Shown one piece after another: positions 1-7,819 of a stretch of 49,780 nucleotides of DNA. Within the stretch, counting starts at the first letter, position 1. Each line of letters opens with the position of its first letter. Under the pieces are notes generated by a model. That model was not told where the DNA came from and did no database searches. It saw only the letters and a program-made list of their open reading frames with translations. Made by a program: the position numbers and the translations under genes. This stretch comes from a virus: the IMG/VR virus record IMGVR_UViG_3300008448_000136, positions 1 to 49,780 of that record; one strand, given 5' to 3'.

Positions 1-1
1 T

Positions 2-73
2 GTTCGTTTTGAAATCACTCCTGTGGATCCTTCGGCACCTTCGTCTTTACTCTATATTGCAAGTCTCGTCTAA
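2..73 (+). CDS. C-terminal end of an upstream gene (partial)
   Basis: An open frame enters from the left edge and ends at TAA 71-73; it gives about 23 residues ending in SLLYIASLV. It is on the same strand as the structural genes that follow, so it is probably the end of another virion gene, but nothing in so short a piece identifies it. It converges with, and overlaps by 4 nt, the small minus-strand gene at 70-243. It could also be a chance open frame. Confidence 0.4.
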   Translation, partial: VRFEITPVDPSAPSSLLYIASLV

Positions 74-243
74 TCTTCCCCGTACAAATCGGTTTTCTCT
101 CTACATTTTTCCATGATTAAATTTTCAAGGAACTTATAGATTTTCAAACCCCTCTTGTCACAGTATTTTCTCAACCTTTCGTGGGACTCAATAGAGATCT
201 TGATGTTTTTTATCTCTTTCTTTGTTTTTGACGTTGTTTTCAT
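70..243 (-). CDS. Small ribbon-helix-helix (Arc/CopG-like) protein
   Basis: A 57-residue protein starting at ATG (243-241) and ending at TAG (72-70). After a Lys/Thr-rich N-terminus comes a short beta-strand pattern (KNIKISIES, residues 12-20), then two amphipathic helices (about 20-30 and 35-48) separated by RGLK, which is the layout of the ribbon-helix-helix DNA-binding fold. Such proteins usually dimerise and bind operator DNA. It is the only convincing minus-strand gene in the window and lies between two virion genes, a position typical of small accessory genes in T4-like phages. No promoter is obvious for it. A DNA-binding role is inferred from the pattern only; a small unrelated helical protein remains possible. 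Confidence 0.55.
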   Translation of the reverse strand: MKTTSKTKKEIKNIKISIESHERLRKYCDKRGLKIYKFLENLIMEKCREKTDLYGED

Positions 244-321
244 GGGCAGAAAAAAGGCAGAATTAAATATCCTGATTTACAAATACATATGCGGGAACAA
301 AGATTTTTGTCTTTAATTTAA

Positions 322-328
322 TATTTAT
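322..328 (+). promoter_or_regulatory. TATTTAT promoter-like motif before the tail sheath gene
   Basis: TATTTATG lies 33 nt before the sheath ATG. The same core recurs before many genes in this window (see finding on the motif), with no -35-like element in common. A phage promoter is inferred. Confidence 0.5.
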
Positions 329-361
329 GAATAAAATAAATTCAACTAGAACTTTTTAATA

Positions 362-3300
362 ATGGCAACAGCACAAAAAGTATTCGTATCACCTGGTGTT
401 TACACTACAGAGACTGATTTATCATTCGTGGCTCAGAGTGTGGGGGTAACCACTTTAGGTATCGTTGGGGAGACCTTGACCGGCCCAGCCTTCGAACCAA
501 TTTTCATAACAAGTTTTGATCAGTTCCAAGCTCTCTTTGGACCTACGTCTCCTGAGAAATTTGTGAACACTCAAATCCCTAAATATGAAGCGGCTTACAT
601 TGCTAAGTCATATCTTCAACAATCAAACCAATTGTTCGTTACAAGAATTCTTGGTTTATCAGGATATGATGCGGGTCCTTCATGGTCATTCACAACAATA
701 GCAAATGTGAATCCTACTACAATTGGAACTTCAGGTTCTTCTGTAGATTTCGTCTATAGTTTCTCAGGAAACAGTGGAGGGACAATAAATCTAACTCAAG
801 GTACAATGCCAAGTATTATTTGGAATAACCTTGATACACCGTATACTCAAAATAACGGTTCGACTTCATCTTTAAGAGATGATATTGAGGCTCAAATTAT
901 GGGTATTGCAAACGCTTCAGGAGCAACTTCAGGATCGAGTTTGTATGTGTATGGTGCTATTGATACACAAGATCTAATAGATTTGACGGGTGGTACATAC
1001 ACAGATGTTACTAACGTTTTCAGTGTAAGTGATTTGGATAACTCTAATATTGTGTTCTCCGCAGAATCAAACGATGAGTGGTATTATGCAACCTTCGACA
1101 AACCAAATACTTCTCAGACAGGATATAGTGGTTATTCATTCTTGAACTACGTATCAACAATTAATGGTCAAGGTTCAGCAACATATGCTACTTTCTCAGG
1201 TGCTATGTCAGGTTCGGTTTATTATTATTCAGGTACTTCTTACTCTGAGTACGACAACGTAGTTGTTGCTACTTTGAGATCAAGAGGTATTTCACTTTAT
1301 AATGCAACAACTGCGGGTCCAAGATATCAAGTATCTGGTTTAACAGATCTTGGATTGGATATTTCAGGTTCATATTCAGGATTGACTTCAAATCCATACT
1401 CAACTTTTGCAATTACGGGTACAACTTATGAAGGTGACAATTTCTCATTTGAGACTTCGTTCCAATCTTCAGACTCCGAATATATTACAAAAGTATTGAG
1501 TATTTCTAATTTCTCAAAATCAAGATTGGATGTTCCTGTATTCGTGGAGGAAGTTTATCAAACAATGTTAAACTGGTCTTACAATAACGGTTACATTCGT
1601 GGTATCAATTCTGAGTTCGTAGCTTTACCAGAAGCTAGAAACGGAGATTTGACATCAATCGCTAACAACCTATTCCAATACCAAAGTCCAAGAACACCTT
1701 GGGTTGTTTCTGAACTTAGAGGTAATAAAGTTTATAATCTTTTCAAATTCGTTTCTATCTCTGATGGAGACGCAGCGAATACGCAAGTTAAAATCTCAAT
1801 CATGAACATGTCGTTCAATAACTCGACATTTGATATCATGGTTAGATCGTTCTTCGATACAGATGCTAATCCTGTAGTTCTTGAGAAATACACTAACTGT
1901 ACAATGGATCCAAATTCTAACTCATTCGTGGCTAAGAAAATTGGTTCTTCAGATGGGGAGTATCCTCTGAATTCAGCATACATCATGATTGAGTTATCAG
2001 AAGAATATCCAATCGATGCACTTCCTTGTGGATTCGAGGGTTATACTATGAGAGATTATCAAGGTAATACTCAATCACCAATCCCAATTTATAAGACAGC
2101 ATATAATTTCCCTGGTCAAGTAATTTACAACCCTCCTTTTGGAACAACTAATGGTGGATCTAATGTGGTTACAAGTTCAGGTGATAACGTAAGAAGAACT
2201 TTCTTAGGTTTCTCTAATACAATTGGTATTGATGAATCGTTCTTACAATTTAAAGGATTCCAAAACATAGCTAACCATTGTGGTACAAACGCTGAAATTC
2301 CTTTCAATTATAGAACCAAAGGTTTCCACATGGATTCAGGTGCGACTGTTGTTACAATTGCAAATACATTCATGACCAGTGGTCAAACAGCATTCGAGGT
2401 TGGAGATGCTAGTTTCAACTCTGAACCAACTTCTCCTGAGAATCCTTACTACAGAATCTTCGCAAGAAAGTTCACACTATGTTTTGCGGGTGGATTCGAT
2501 GGTTGGGATATCTACAGAGAATCAAGAACAAATACCGATGAATATATCTTAGGTGCTTCAGGTTACTTAAAAGGTGCTTGTCCTACTTCAAGATATCCTT
2601 CAGCGACAGGATGGGGAGCTTTCAGAGATTATGCATACGGTGATAACGTATCAAATTGGGGAAGTAGTGACTACTACGCATACCAATTGGGTATTACAAC
2701 ATTTGCAAATCCTGAAGCAACTAACATTAACGTGTTTGTTACTCCTGGTATTGATTATGTAAACAATAGTGGTCTTGTTGAATACGCAGTTGACATGGTT
2801 GAGGATGACAGAGCAGATTCTATCTATATCTGTACTACTCCTGACTATGATATGTTCCTACCAACAACTTACGATAACGTAGGTTTAATTTACCCAACCG
2901 AAGCGGTAAACAATTTGGAAGAAACAGGTATCGACTCTAACTATACAGCGACATACTATCCTTGGATCTTAACTAGAGATACTGTTAATAACACACAACT
3001 TTATATTCCTGCAACAGGTGAAGTTTGTAGAAACTTAGCATTGACAGACAACATTGCTTTCCCATGGTACGCATCAGCGGGTTACACAAGAGGTCTTGTT
3101 AATTCAATCAAAGCGAGAATCAAACTAACTCAAGAAAACAGAGATACCTTGTATCAAGGAAGAATTAACCCAATCGCAACCTTCTCTGATGTAGGTACAG
3201 TAATTTGGGGTAACAAAACTCTACAAGTTGCAGAATCTGCTCTTGATAGACTTAATGTTAGAAGACTTCTATTACAAGCTCGTAAGTTGATTTCGGCAGT

Positions 3301-3556
3301 AGCAGTAAGATTGTTGTTCGAACAAAACGACGAGATCGTAAGACAACAATTCTTGGATAGTGTGAACCCTATCATGGATTCAATCAGAAGAGACAGAGGT
3401 GTTTACGATTTCCGTGTAACAGTTTCTTCATCTCCTGAAGATCTTGACAGAAATACACTAACAGGTAAAATTTATCTTAAACCTACGAAGTCTCTTGAAT
3501 TCATCGATATCGAATTCTTGATTACACCAGCAGGTGCGACTTTCGAAAATATCTAA
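362..3556 (+). CDS. Contractile tail sheath protein (T4 gp18-like)
   Basis: A 1064-residue protein that would polymerise around the tail tube and contract on infection. The N-terminus (VFVSPGVYTTETDLS, then SVGVTTLGIVGETLTGPA) is the usual sheath opening, in which the PGVY segment forms the linking arm between rings. The last 150 residues also match the conserved sheath core: a helix with LNVRRLLLQARKLI, then FRVTVSSSPEDLDRNTLTGKIYLKPTKSLEFIDIEF. T4 gp18 has 659 residues, so about 400 extra residues sit in the middle, rich in Ser, Thr, Gly and Tyr, probably as surface-exposed insert domains. It is followed by a strong intrinsic terminator (3565-3588). The preceding TATTTAT motif suggests its own promoter. 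The tail tube gene follows one gene later. Confidence 0.9.
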   Translation: MATAQKVFVSPGVYTTETDLSFVAQSVGVTTLGIVGETLTGPAFEPIFITSFDQFQALFGPTSPEKFVNTQIPKYEAAYIAKSYLQQSNQLFVTRILGLSGYDAGPSWSFTTIANVNPTTIGTSGSSVDFVYSFSGNSGGTINLTQGTMPSIIWNNLDTPYTQNNGSTSSLRDDIEAQIMGIANASGATSGSSLYVYGAIDTQDLIDLTGGTYTDVTNVFSVSDLDNSNIVFSAESNDEWYYATFDKPNTSQTGYSGYSFLNYVSTINGQGSATYATFSGAMSGSVYYYSGTSYSEYDNVVVATLRSRGISLYNATTAGPRYQVSGLTDLGLDISGSYSGLTSNPYSTFAITGTTYEGDNFSFETSFQSSDSEYITKVLSISNFSKSRLDVPVFVEEVYQTMLNWSYNNGYIRGINSEFVALPEARNGDLTSIANNLFQYQSPRTPWVVSELRGNKVYNLFKFVSISDGDAANTQVKISIMNMSFNNSTFDIMVRSFFDTDANPVVLEKYTNCTMDPNSNSFVAKKIGSSDGEYPLNSAYIMIELSEEYPIDALPCGFEGYTMRDYQGNTQSPIPIYKTAYNFPGQVIYNPPFGTTNGGSNVVTSSGDNVRRTFLGFSNTIGIDESFLQFKGFQNIANHCGTNAEIPFNYRTKGFHMDSGATVVTIANTFMTSGQTAFEVGDASFNSEPTSPENPYYRIFARKFTLCFAGGFDGWDIYRESRTNTDEYILGASGYLKGACPTSRYPSATGWGAFRDYAYGDNVSNWGSSDYYAYQLGITTFANPEATNINVFVTPGIDYVNNSGLVEYAVDMVEDDRADSIYICTTPDYDMFLPTTYDNVGLIYPTEAVNNLEETGIDSNYTATYYPWILTRDTVNNTQLYIPATGEVCRNLALTDNIAFPWYASAGYTRGLVNSIKARIKLTQENRDTLYQGRINPIATFSDVGTVIWGNKTLQVAESALDRLNVRRLLLQARKLISAVAVRLLFEQNDEIVRQQFLDSVNPIMDSIRRDRGVYDFRVTVSSSPEDLDRNTLTGKIYLKPTKSLEFIDIEFLITPAGATFENI

Positions 3557-3564
3557 TAAAATAT

Positions 3565-3588
3565 GGGGGGACTAGTTCCCCCCTTTTT
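3565..3588 (+). terminator. Intrinsic terminator after the tail sheath gene
   Basis: Six G plus A pair with T plus six C (3565-3571 with 3577-3583) around a 5-nt loop, followed directly by TTTTT. It lies 8 nt after the sheath stop and only 8 nt before the next start codon. Confidence 0.85.
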
Positions 3589-3596
3589 AGCCAAAC

Positions 3597-4418
3597 ATGA
3601 AAAAAGAATTTAGGGAAGGTTTTACGGAAAAAGGAAGTCCCGATATGAAATATTACGCATTTGATTGGGACGACAATATTGTTCATATGCCAACTGAAAT
3701 TGTACTCAAAACTGAAGATGGTGATGAGATTGGTATGTCTACCGCAGATTTTGCCGAGTATAGAGGTAAAATAGGTAAAGAGAATTTTGATTATAAAGGT
3801 GATGTAATTGTTGGTCTTGCTGAAGATCCGTTTAGAAACTTCAGAACAGGAGGAGATAAACAGTTCCTGATAGATGTAATGAAAGCAAAACAAGGACCAG
3901 CCTTCGATGATTTCAGAGAAGCTATCAACAATGGTTCAATTTTTTCTATCATCACTGCAAGAGGTCACAATCCAAATACAATTAAACAAGCCGTTTACAA
4001 TTATATCGTAAATAATTTTAATGGTATAAGTAAGGAGGAGTTATTAAAGAACCTTAAGAAGTACCGTTCATTTGTGGGTGAAGAAGAAATGACGGACGAC
4101 GAATTAATCAAGACATATTTAGAACTCAACAAATACCACCCCGTGTCTTTTGGAGATGAAGGAGCTGCGAAGAATCCTGAAGAGGCGAAGGTCGAGGCAA
4201 TGGAGGGGTTTGTAAACTACATCAAAGCCATGGCGGCTTTATTAAACAAAAGAGCATTCCTTAAAAAAGACATTGCAAATAAATTCACACCTAGTATTGG
4301 ATTTTCTGATGATGACATTAGAAATGTAGAAGTAATGAAGAAAAGGTTTGATAAAGATCCAGATAATATTGTTAAAACTTATTATACTGGAACTGGAAAG
4401 AAATCTAGAATGGAATAA
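3597..4418 (+). CDS. HAD-superfamily phosphatase-like protein
   Basis: A 273-residue protein with the marks of the HAD fold: motif I FDWDDNIV with the nucleophile/acid pair D23 and D25, motif II ITARGH with T120, and an acidic motif IV FGDEG with D187. The family transfers phosphoryl groups through an Asp-phosphate; in phages related proteins are often nucleotide or nucleic-acid end phosphatases, but the substrate here cannot be read from sequence. Motif III (a Lys) is not clear. The start at 3597 gives a 16-residue leader before MKYYAFDWDD; the in-frame ATG at 3645 would start right before the motif I strand and is a serious alternative. It sits between sheath and tube genes, straight after a terminator and without a TATTTAT motif, so expression may depend on read-through. 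Confidence 0.7.
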   Translation: MKKEFREGFTEKGSPDMKYYAFDWDDNIVHMPTEIVLKTEDGDEIGMSTADFAEYRGKIGKENFDYKGDVIVGLAEDPFRNFRTGGDKQFLIDVMKAKQGPAFDDFREAINNGSIFSIITARGHNPNTIKQAVYNYIVNNFNGISKEELLKNLKKYRSFVGEEEMTDDELIKTYLELNKYHPVSFGDEGAAKNPEEAKVEAMEGFVNYIKAMAALLNKRAFLKKDIANKFTPSIGFSDDDIRNVEVMKKRFDKDPDNIVKTYYTGTGKKSRME

Positions 4419-4469
4419 TGAATATCTTTTTTCACCGAATAAGTAAATAGAAAAAAATTTTCGGGGATA

Positions 4470-4477
4470 TATTTATA
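4470..4477 (+). promoter_or_regulatory. TATTTATA promoter-like motif before the tail tube gene
   Basis: TATATTTATA occurs here with 32 nt to the tail tube ATG, in a 91-nt AT-rich gap (4419-4509) that holds no other feature I can see. Confidence 0.55.
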
Positions 4478-4509
4478 CTTATAAACACAAAAACAAAAAT
4501 TAATATATT

Positions 4510-4998
4510 ATGGCTGACTTACTGATGAAAATGCCGATACCCTACGAACCGAAACGTCAGAATAGATTTATTCTGAGATTCCCTTCGACTTTGGGTATAA
4601 ATGAGTGGTTCGTGGAATCCGCGGCCAGACCTCACATTACAATCAATGCGACGGAAATTCAATTCCTTAATACATCAACTTATGTTGCTGGTAGATTTAC
4701 ATGGCAAACAATCCCTGTAACCTTCCGTGACCCAATTGGACCTTCAGCGGCTCAAGCTCTTATGGAGTGGGTTCGTTTACACGCTGAGTCTGTAACAGGA
4801 CGTATGGGATACGCAGCAGGTTACAAGAAAGATATTGACCTTGAAATGTTGGACCCAACAGGAGTTGTTGTTGAGAAATGGATCCTTTATGGAACTTTCT
4901 TAACAGATGTTAACTTCAACGCTTTATCTTATTCACAAGATGCGTTGGCAAACATTTCTACAACTTTGAGAATGGATAGATGTGTTCTTGTATATTAA
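4510..4998 (+). CDS. Tail tube protein (T4 gp19-like)
   Basis: A 162-residue protein, almost exactly the length of T4 gp19 (163). It shows the pattern of tail-tube proteins: an N-terminal NRFILRFPSTLGINEWFVESAARP, a central strand-rich part (WQTIPVTFRDPIGP), and a C-terminal WILYGTFLTDVNFNALSY segment followed by a strand ending in RMDRCVLVY. It would form the hexameric inner tube inside the sheath. It has its own TATTTATA motif and is followed by a strong terminator, so it looks like a single-gene, highly expressed unit, as expected for a protein needed in many copies. Confidence 0.88.
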   Translation: MADLLMKMPIPYEPKRQNRFILRFPSTLGINEWFVESAARPHITINATEIQFLNTSTYVAGRFTWQTIPVTFRDPIGPSAAQALMEWVRLHAESVTGRMGYAAGYKKDIDLEMLDPTGVVVEKWILYGTFLTDVNFNALSYSQDALANISTTLRMDRCVLVY

Positions 4999-5025
4999 TT
5001 CTTTAAAAAAAGTAAAGTCAGTTTA

Positions 5026-5032
5026 TATTTAA
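5026..5032 (+). promoter_or_regulatory. TATTTAA variant of the promoter-like motif, abutting a terminator
   Basis: TATATTTAA (5024-5032) touches the 5' arm of the terminator hairpin at 5033. If it works as a -10-type element, RNA would start near 5039, inside the hairpin, so the new transcript could not form the terminator. Confidence 0.45.
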
Positions 5033-5062
5033 CCGTGGAGACAAAACTCCACGGTTTTTTTT
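5033..5062 (+). terminator. Intrinsic terminator after the tail tube gene
   Basis: CCGTGGAG (5033-5040) pairs with CTCCACGG (5047-5054) around ACAAAA, followed by eight T. The T tract runs directly into the ATG of the next gene at 5063, so there is no room for a Shine-Dalgarno sequence. Confidence 0.9.
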
Positions 5063-5806
5063 ATGGATAGTCAAACACAACAATACGCGACACAAAATTT
5101 AAACCTACCTCATGACGTGGTGCCTTTACCATCGGGTGGTGTTTTTTATAAGAACAAAAAATCTGCAGTTAAGGTTGGGTATCTCACTGCAAACGATGAA
5201 AATATCATCTTGGGTGGAGGAACCAATCTAACAATGGACCTCATCAGGGCTAAGTTATATGAACCTGATATGAAACCTGAAGACTTGGTTGAAACAGATA
5301 TCGAGGCAATCCTTATTTTCTTGAGAAACACATCTTTCGGACCTGAAATTCAAATGACAGTGAACGATCCTAAAACTAATAAAAGTTTCGAAGCGGTTGT
5401 TTCATTGGCAGAGTTGAATATTAAAAAGGGGGTCGAACCTGATGCGGAAGGTTTATTCGAAACTACATTACCCGTATCCAACAGTGTTGTGAAAATTAGA
5501 CCACTCACACTCGGACAAATAAATGAAATTTCTGCAATGGTTGACCAATATCCAAAAGGTAGACCAGCACCAAGAATCACATGGAGACTCGAGAGACAAA
5601 TTGTTGAGGTTGATGGGTCAAGAGATAGAGCACAGATTGCTCAGTTCGTGAGTAGGATGATGATTGCGGATTCCAAACACATAAGAAAATTCTTGGATGA
5701 CAACGAGCCAAGACTTGATATGCAACGTGTTGTAACAACCCCATCAGGAGATAAGCTAACCGTATTCGTTGGCTTTGGGGTGGACTTTTTTCGTCCTTTC
5801 TTCTGA
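5063..5806 (+). CDS. Tail assembly chaperone / baseplate hub family protein (T4 gp26/gp51-like)
   Basis: A 247-residue protein with the opening typical of the T4 gp26/gp51 family: a short leader, then VVPLPSGGVFY, a strand-rich stretch VKVGYLTANDENIILGG, and helices. In T4-like phages these proteins act in hub and tape-measure assembly and are not major virion parts. It lies directly before the putative tape measure gene, the usual place for a tail assembly chaperone. The frame ends in an abrupt VDFFRPFF and TGA (5804-5806), while the +1 frame continues with a well-formed helical segment to 5951, which suggests a frameshift product (next feature). The start codon follows the T tract of a terminator. 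Confidence 0.65.
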   Translation: MDSQTQQYATQNLNLPHDVVPLPSGGVFYKNKKSAVKVGYLTANDENIILGGGTNLTMDLIRAKLYEPDMKPEDLVETDIEAILIFLRNTSFGPEIQMTVNDPKTNKSFEAVVSLAELNIKKGVEPDAEGLFETTLPVSNSVVKIRPLTLGQINEISAMVDQYPKGRPAPRITWRLERQIVEVDGSRDRAQIAQFVSRMMIADSKHIRKFLDDNEPRLDMQRVVTTPSGDKLTVFVGFGVDFFRPFF

Positions 5807-5951
5807 TTATAGAAAATCTCAAATTGATGAATTCTATTATTTGAGTACATTAATGAAGATCAGTTGGCAGGATTTTTTGATTATGCCAGTTTTTGTGAGG
5901 AAGTATCTACTTGAAAAGTGGATTGAAGATAATAAAAAAGATGGGACCTAA
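5769..5951 (+). CDS. Probable +1 frameshift extension of the tail chaperone
   Basis: This frame is +1 relative to the chaperone and is open across its end. A slip at TTT TTT C (5786-5792), with the P-site Phe tRNA moving from TTT to TTC, would give ...GVDFF followed by VLSSDYRKSQIDEFYYL and another 35 residues. The segment SQIDEFYYLSTLMKISWQDF, followed by a PVFVRKYL helix, looks like the C-terminal helical half of tail chaperones. In its own frame the only start before this segment is TTG 5769; the ATG at about 5851 would give just 32 residues. The product would be about 295 residues. A one-base sequencing or assembly error in the T6 run would have the same appearance. Confidence 0.6.
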   Translation: MALGWTFFVLSSDYRKSQIDEFYYLSTLMKISWQDFLIMPVFVRKYLLEKWIEDNKKDGT

Positions 5952-5961
5952 AATTGGTCCC
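5943..5961 (+). terminator. Hairpin at the end of the chaperone extension (weak terminator)
   Basis: GGGACC (5943-5948) pairs with GGTCCC (5956-5961); the stop codon TAA (5949-5951) is in the loop. The following TCTTCTATTT is only moderately T-rich, so termination may be partial. Confidence 0.5.
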
Positions 5962-5966
5962 TCTTC

Positions 5967-5974
5967 TATTTATA
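5967..5974 (+). promoter_or_regulatory. TATTTATA promoter-like motif before the tape measure gene
   Basis: It lies 5 nt after the hairpin at 5943-5961 and 13 nt before the ATG at 5988, repeating the terminator-then-motif arrangement. Confidence 0.55.
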
Positions 5975-5987
5975 AGAAAATACAGTC

Positions 5988-7781
5988 ATGGCTGGAGAAG
6001 ATTTAGATTCGTTAGGAACATATGATGAGGAACTGAAAAAGTTTGCCAAAATTCCTGGTGAAATTGCTGATGCTATTCAGAATCTGAATCTTTATGCGAG
6101 TGATGTGAATAGGACCTTTGGTCAAATGAGACAGCGTATAAGTGATGCTGTCCGTGAAATATCTTTAGCCACTCCTGAATTGAACAAAGTAGGTGGAACC
6201 GCGAAGGATGCCACTCAGACTATTATTGACACGTCAAGTGCTTTAAAAAAGAATGTTATTGCTTCAAGTGAGGCAATCACCGAGTTGTTTACAACTTCAA
6301 AGGTTTTAGGGAAGGATGTTGAGAGTATAGTCTCTACAATGGCTGATGTGGGTATCCAATTTGGAAATGTTCAGGAAAATATGGTCGGAGCTGTTAATTA
6401 CGTACAATCTATTGGTATGAATACCCAACAGATAATGGGAGACGTTGTTAACAATGCCGAGTTACTGAACAGGTTCAACTTTGACGGAGGAGTACTTGGA
6501 TTGACCAAAATGGCAGCACAATCCGCAATGTTGAGGGCGAATATGAGAGATGCCGAAAACTTCGCGGAAAAAGTTTTTGAACCAGAAGGAGCGATAGAAA
6601 CCGCAGCCGCATTCCAAAGATTGGGAATTTCTGTTGGTGCGTTGTCAGATCCTTTTGCATTGATGAATGCTTCAATAAATGATCCTGCGGGTCTACAAAT
6701 GTCTTTGGCGGAAGCTGCAAAGAAATTCACAATATTTGACGAAAAAACGAAATCGTTCAAGATAGATCCAGGTGGAATCAGACAGATGAAAGAGCTGGCG
6801 AAGGCTGCTGGAATGTCTTACGATAATTTCACTAAGATGGGATTAGCGGCAGCTAACTCCGAAAGATTATTTTCACAAATAAGATTTGCTGGTAATTTAT
6901 CCGAAGAAGATAAGATGTACATCTCAAGTATTGCTGAAATGAAAGGTGGTGAATACCAAATCAAAGTAAGAGATGAAAAGGGTGAAGAGGTATTCAAAAA
7001 TATACGTGACTTATCTGAAGAACAACTCAAACAAGCTGTTGAACAAAATAAGAAAGAGCCGAAAACAATGGAAGAAATTGCTAAGGCTCAGATGGATACA
7101 GGAAAGGTAATGGCTGGAGATATTGCCTCAATAAGAAACAGAATTGTTTATGGTGTTGCCGGAGCAGATGGTGTAAGACAAATACCCGAAATAACAAGGA
7201 AGTTAGGGGAAAGTGTAACAGATGCTCTTCAAAAGATTGCTCCTGAAACAAAGGATATACAGAATGTGACAGGAAAGGCAATCACTGAGTTGGGTAAATC
7301 GATGGCCGATGTAATACAAGGTAACAAATCATTCCAAGATGTAGGAAAAGAATTGATGGACAAACTCAAAGGATCAGGAGTTGATATTTCTCAATTTGCA
7401 GATAAGATGGGAACCCTCCCCGAAAAATTGATGGATTCTGTTTACGAAAAATTCAAAGATGATAGAAGTGAGTTAGGAAAAATGATTAGTGGTTACTTGA
7501 AACCTGGGTCTTCTGCAAGAGGAGAATTCCAAAAAGGAATGAAGTCTACGATGGATCTTGGTAAAATGACAAAGTCTGCCCAAGTTACAGAGTCCAAGAC
7601 CGTGACACACGACGGTAAAATTACTTTCGAATTCAAATCTGACGGTAGTATGGACCCACAAGTTGTCAGAACAATTGAGAAGTGGGTTGAATCACAAGAA
7701 GGTTCTAAGAAACTTTATACATTATTGTCCACAATGAAAGACGCTACGGGACAATCCATACTTGAAAAGGCAAAGAAATAA
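5988..7781 (+). CDS. Probable tail tape measure protein (T4 gp29-like)
   Basis: A 597-residue protein, close to T4 gp29 (590), rich in Ala, Lys, Glu and Met and predicted by eye to be mostly helical from end to end. It has no signal peptide and few aromatic residues. It begins with a region of heptad-like helices (residues 10-110), continues with long helices such as NAELLNRFNFDGGVLGLT, and ends in a charged segment (ESKTVTHDGKITFEFKSDG). The call rests on length, helical character and position after tube and chaperone genes rather than on a diagnostic motif. The tape measure sets tail length and threads the tube. The next genes encode baseplate proteins, which fits. Confidence 0.6.
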   Translation: MAGEDLDSLGTYDEELKKFAKIPGEIADAIQNLNLYASDVNRTFGQMRQRISDAVREISLATPELNKVGGTAKDATQTIIDTSSALKKNVIASSEAITELFTTSKVLGKDVESIVSTMADVGIQFGNVQENMVGAVNYVQSIGMNTQQIMGDVVNNAELLNRFNFDGGVLGLTKMAAQSAMLRANMRDAENFAEKVFEPEGAIETAAAFQRLGISVGALSDPFALMNASINDPAGLQMSLAEAAKKFTIFDEKTKSFKIDPGGIRQMKELAKAAGMSYDNFTKMGLAAANSERLFSQIRFAGNLSEEDKMYISSIAEMKGGEYQIKVRDEKGEEVFKNIRDLSEEQLKQAVEQNKKEPKTMEEIAKAQMDTGKVMAGDIASIRNRIVYGVAGADGVRQIPEITRKLGESVTDALQKIAPETKDIQNVTGKAITELGKSMADVIQGNKSFQDVGKELMDKLKGSGVDISQFADKMGTLPEKLMDSVYEKFKDDRSELGKMISGYLKPGSSARGEFQKGMKSTMDLGKMTKSAQVTESKTVTHDGKITFEFKSDGSMDPQVVRTIEKWVESQEGSKKLYTLLSTMKDATGQSILEKAKK

Positions 7782-7797
7782 AAAATTAGCTTTTCCC

Positions 7798-7805
7798 TAT
7801 TTATT
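7798..7805 (+). promoter_or_regulatory. TATTTATT promoter-like motif
   Basis: It lies 14 nt before the ATG at 7820, in the 38-nt gap after the tape measure gene. Confidence 0.5.
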
Positions 7806-7819
7806 ATAAAACAAACTGA

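Noticed and set aside
3522-3893. Minus-strand open frame of 123 codons across the sheath terminator
   Set aside because: It runs through the terminator hairpin and the HAD motif region of the + gene and shows no domain pattern.
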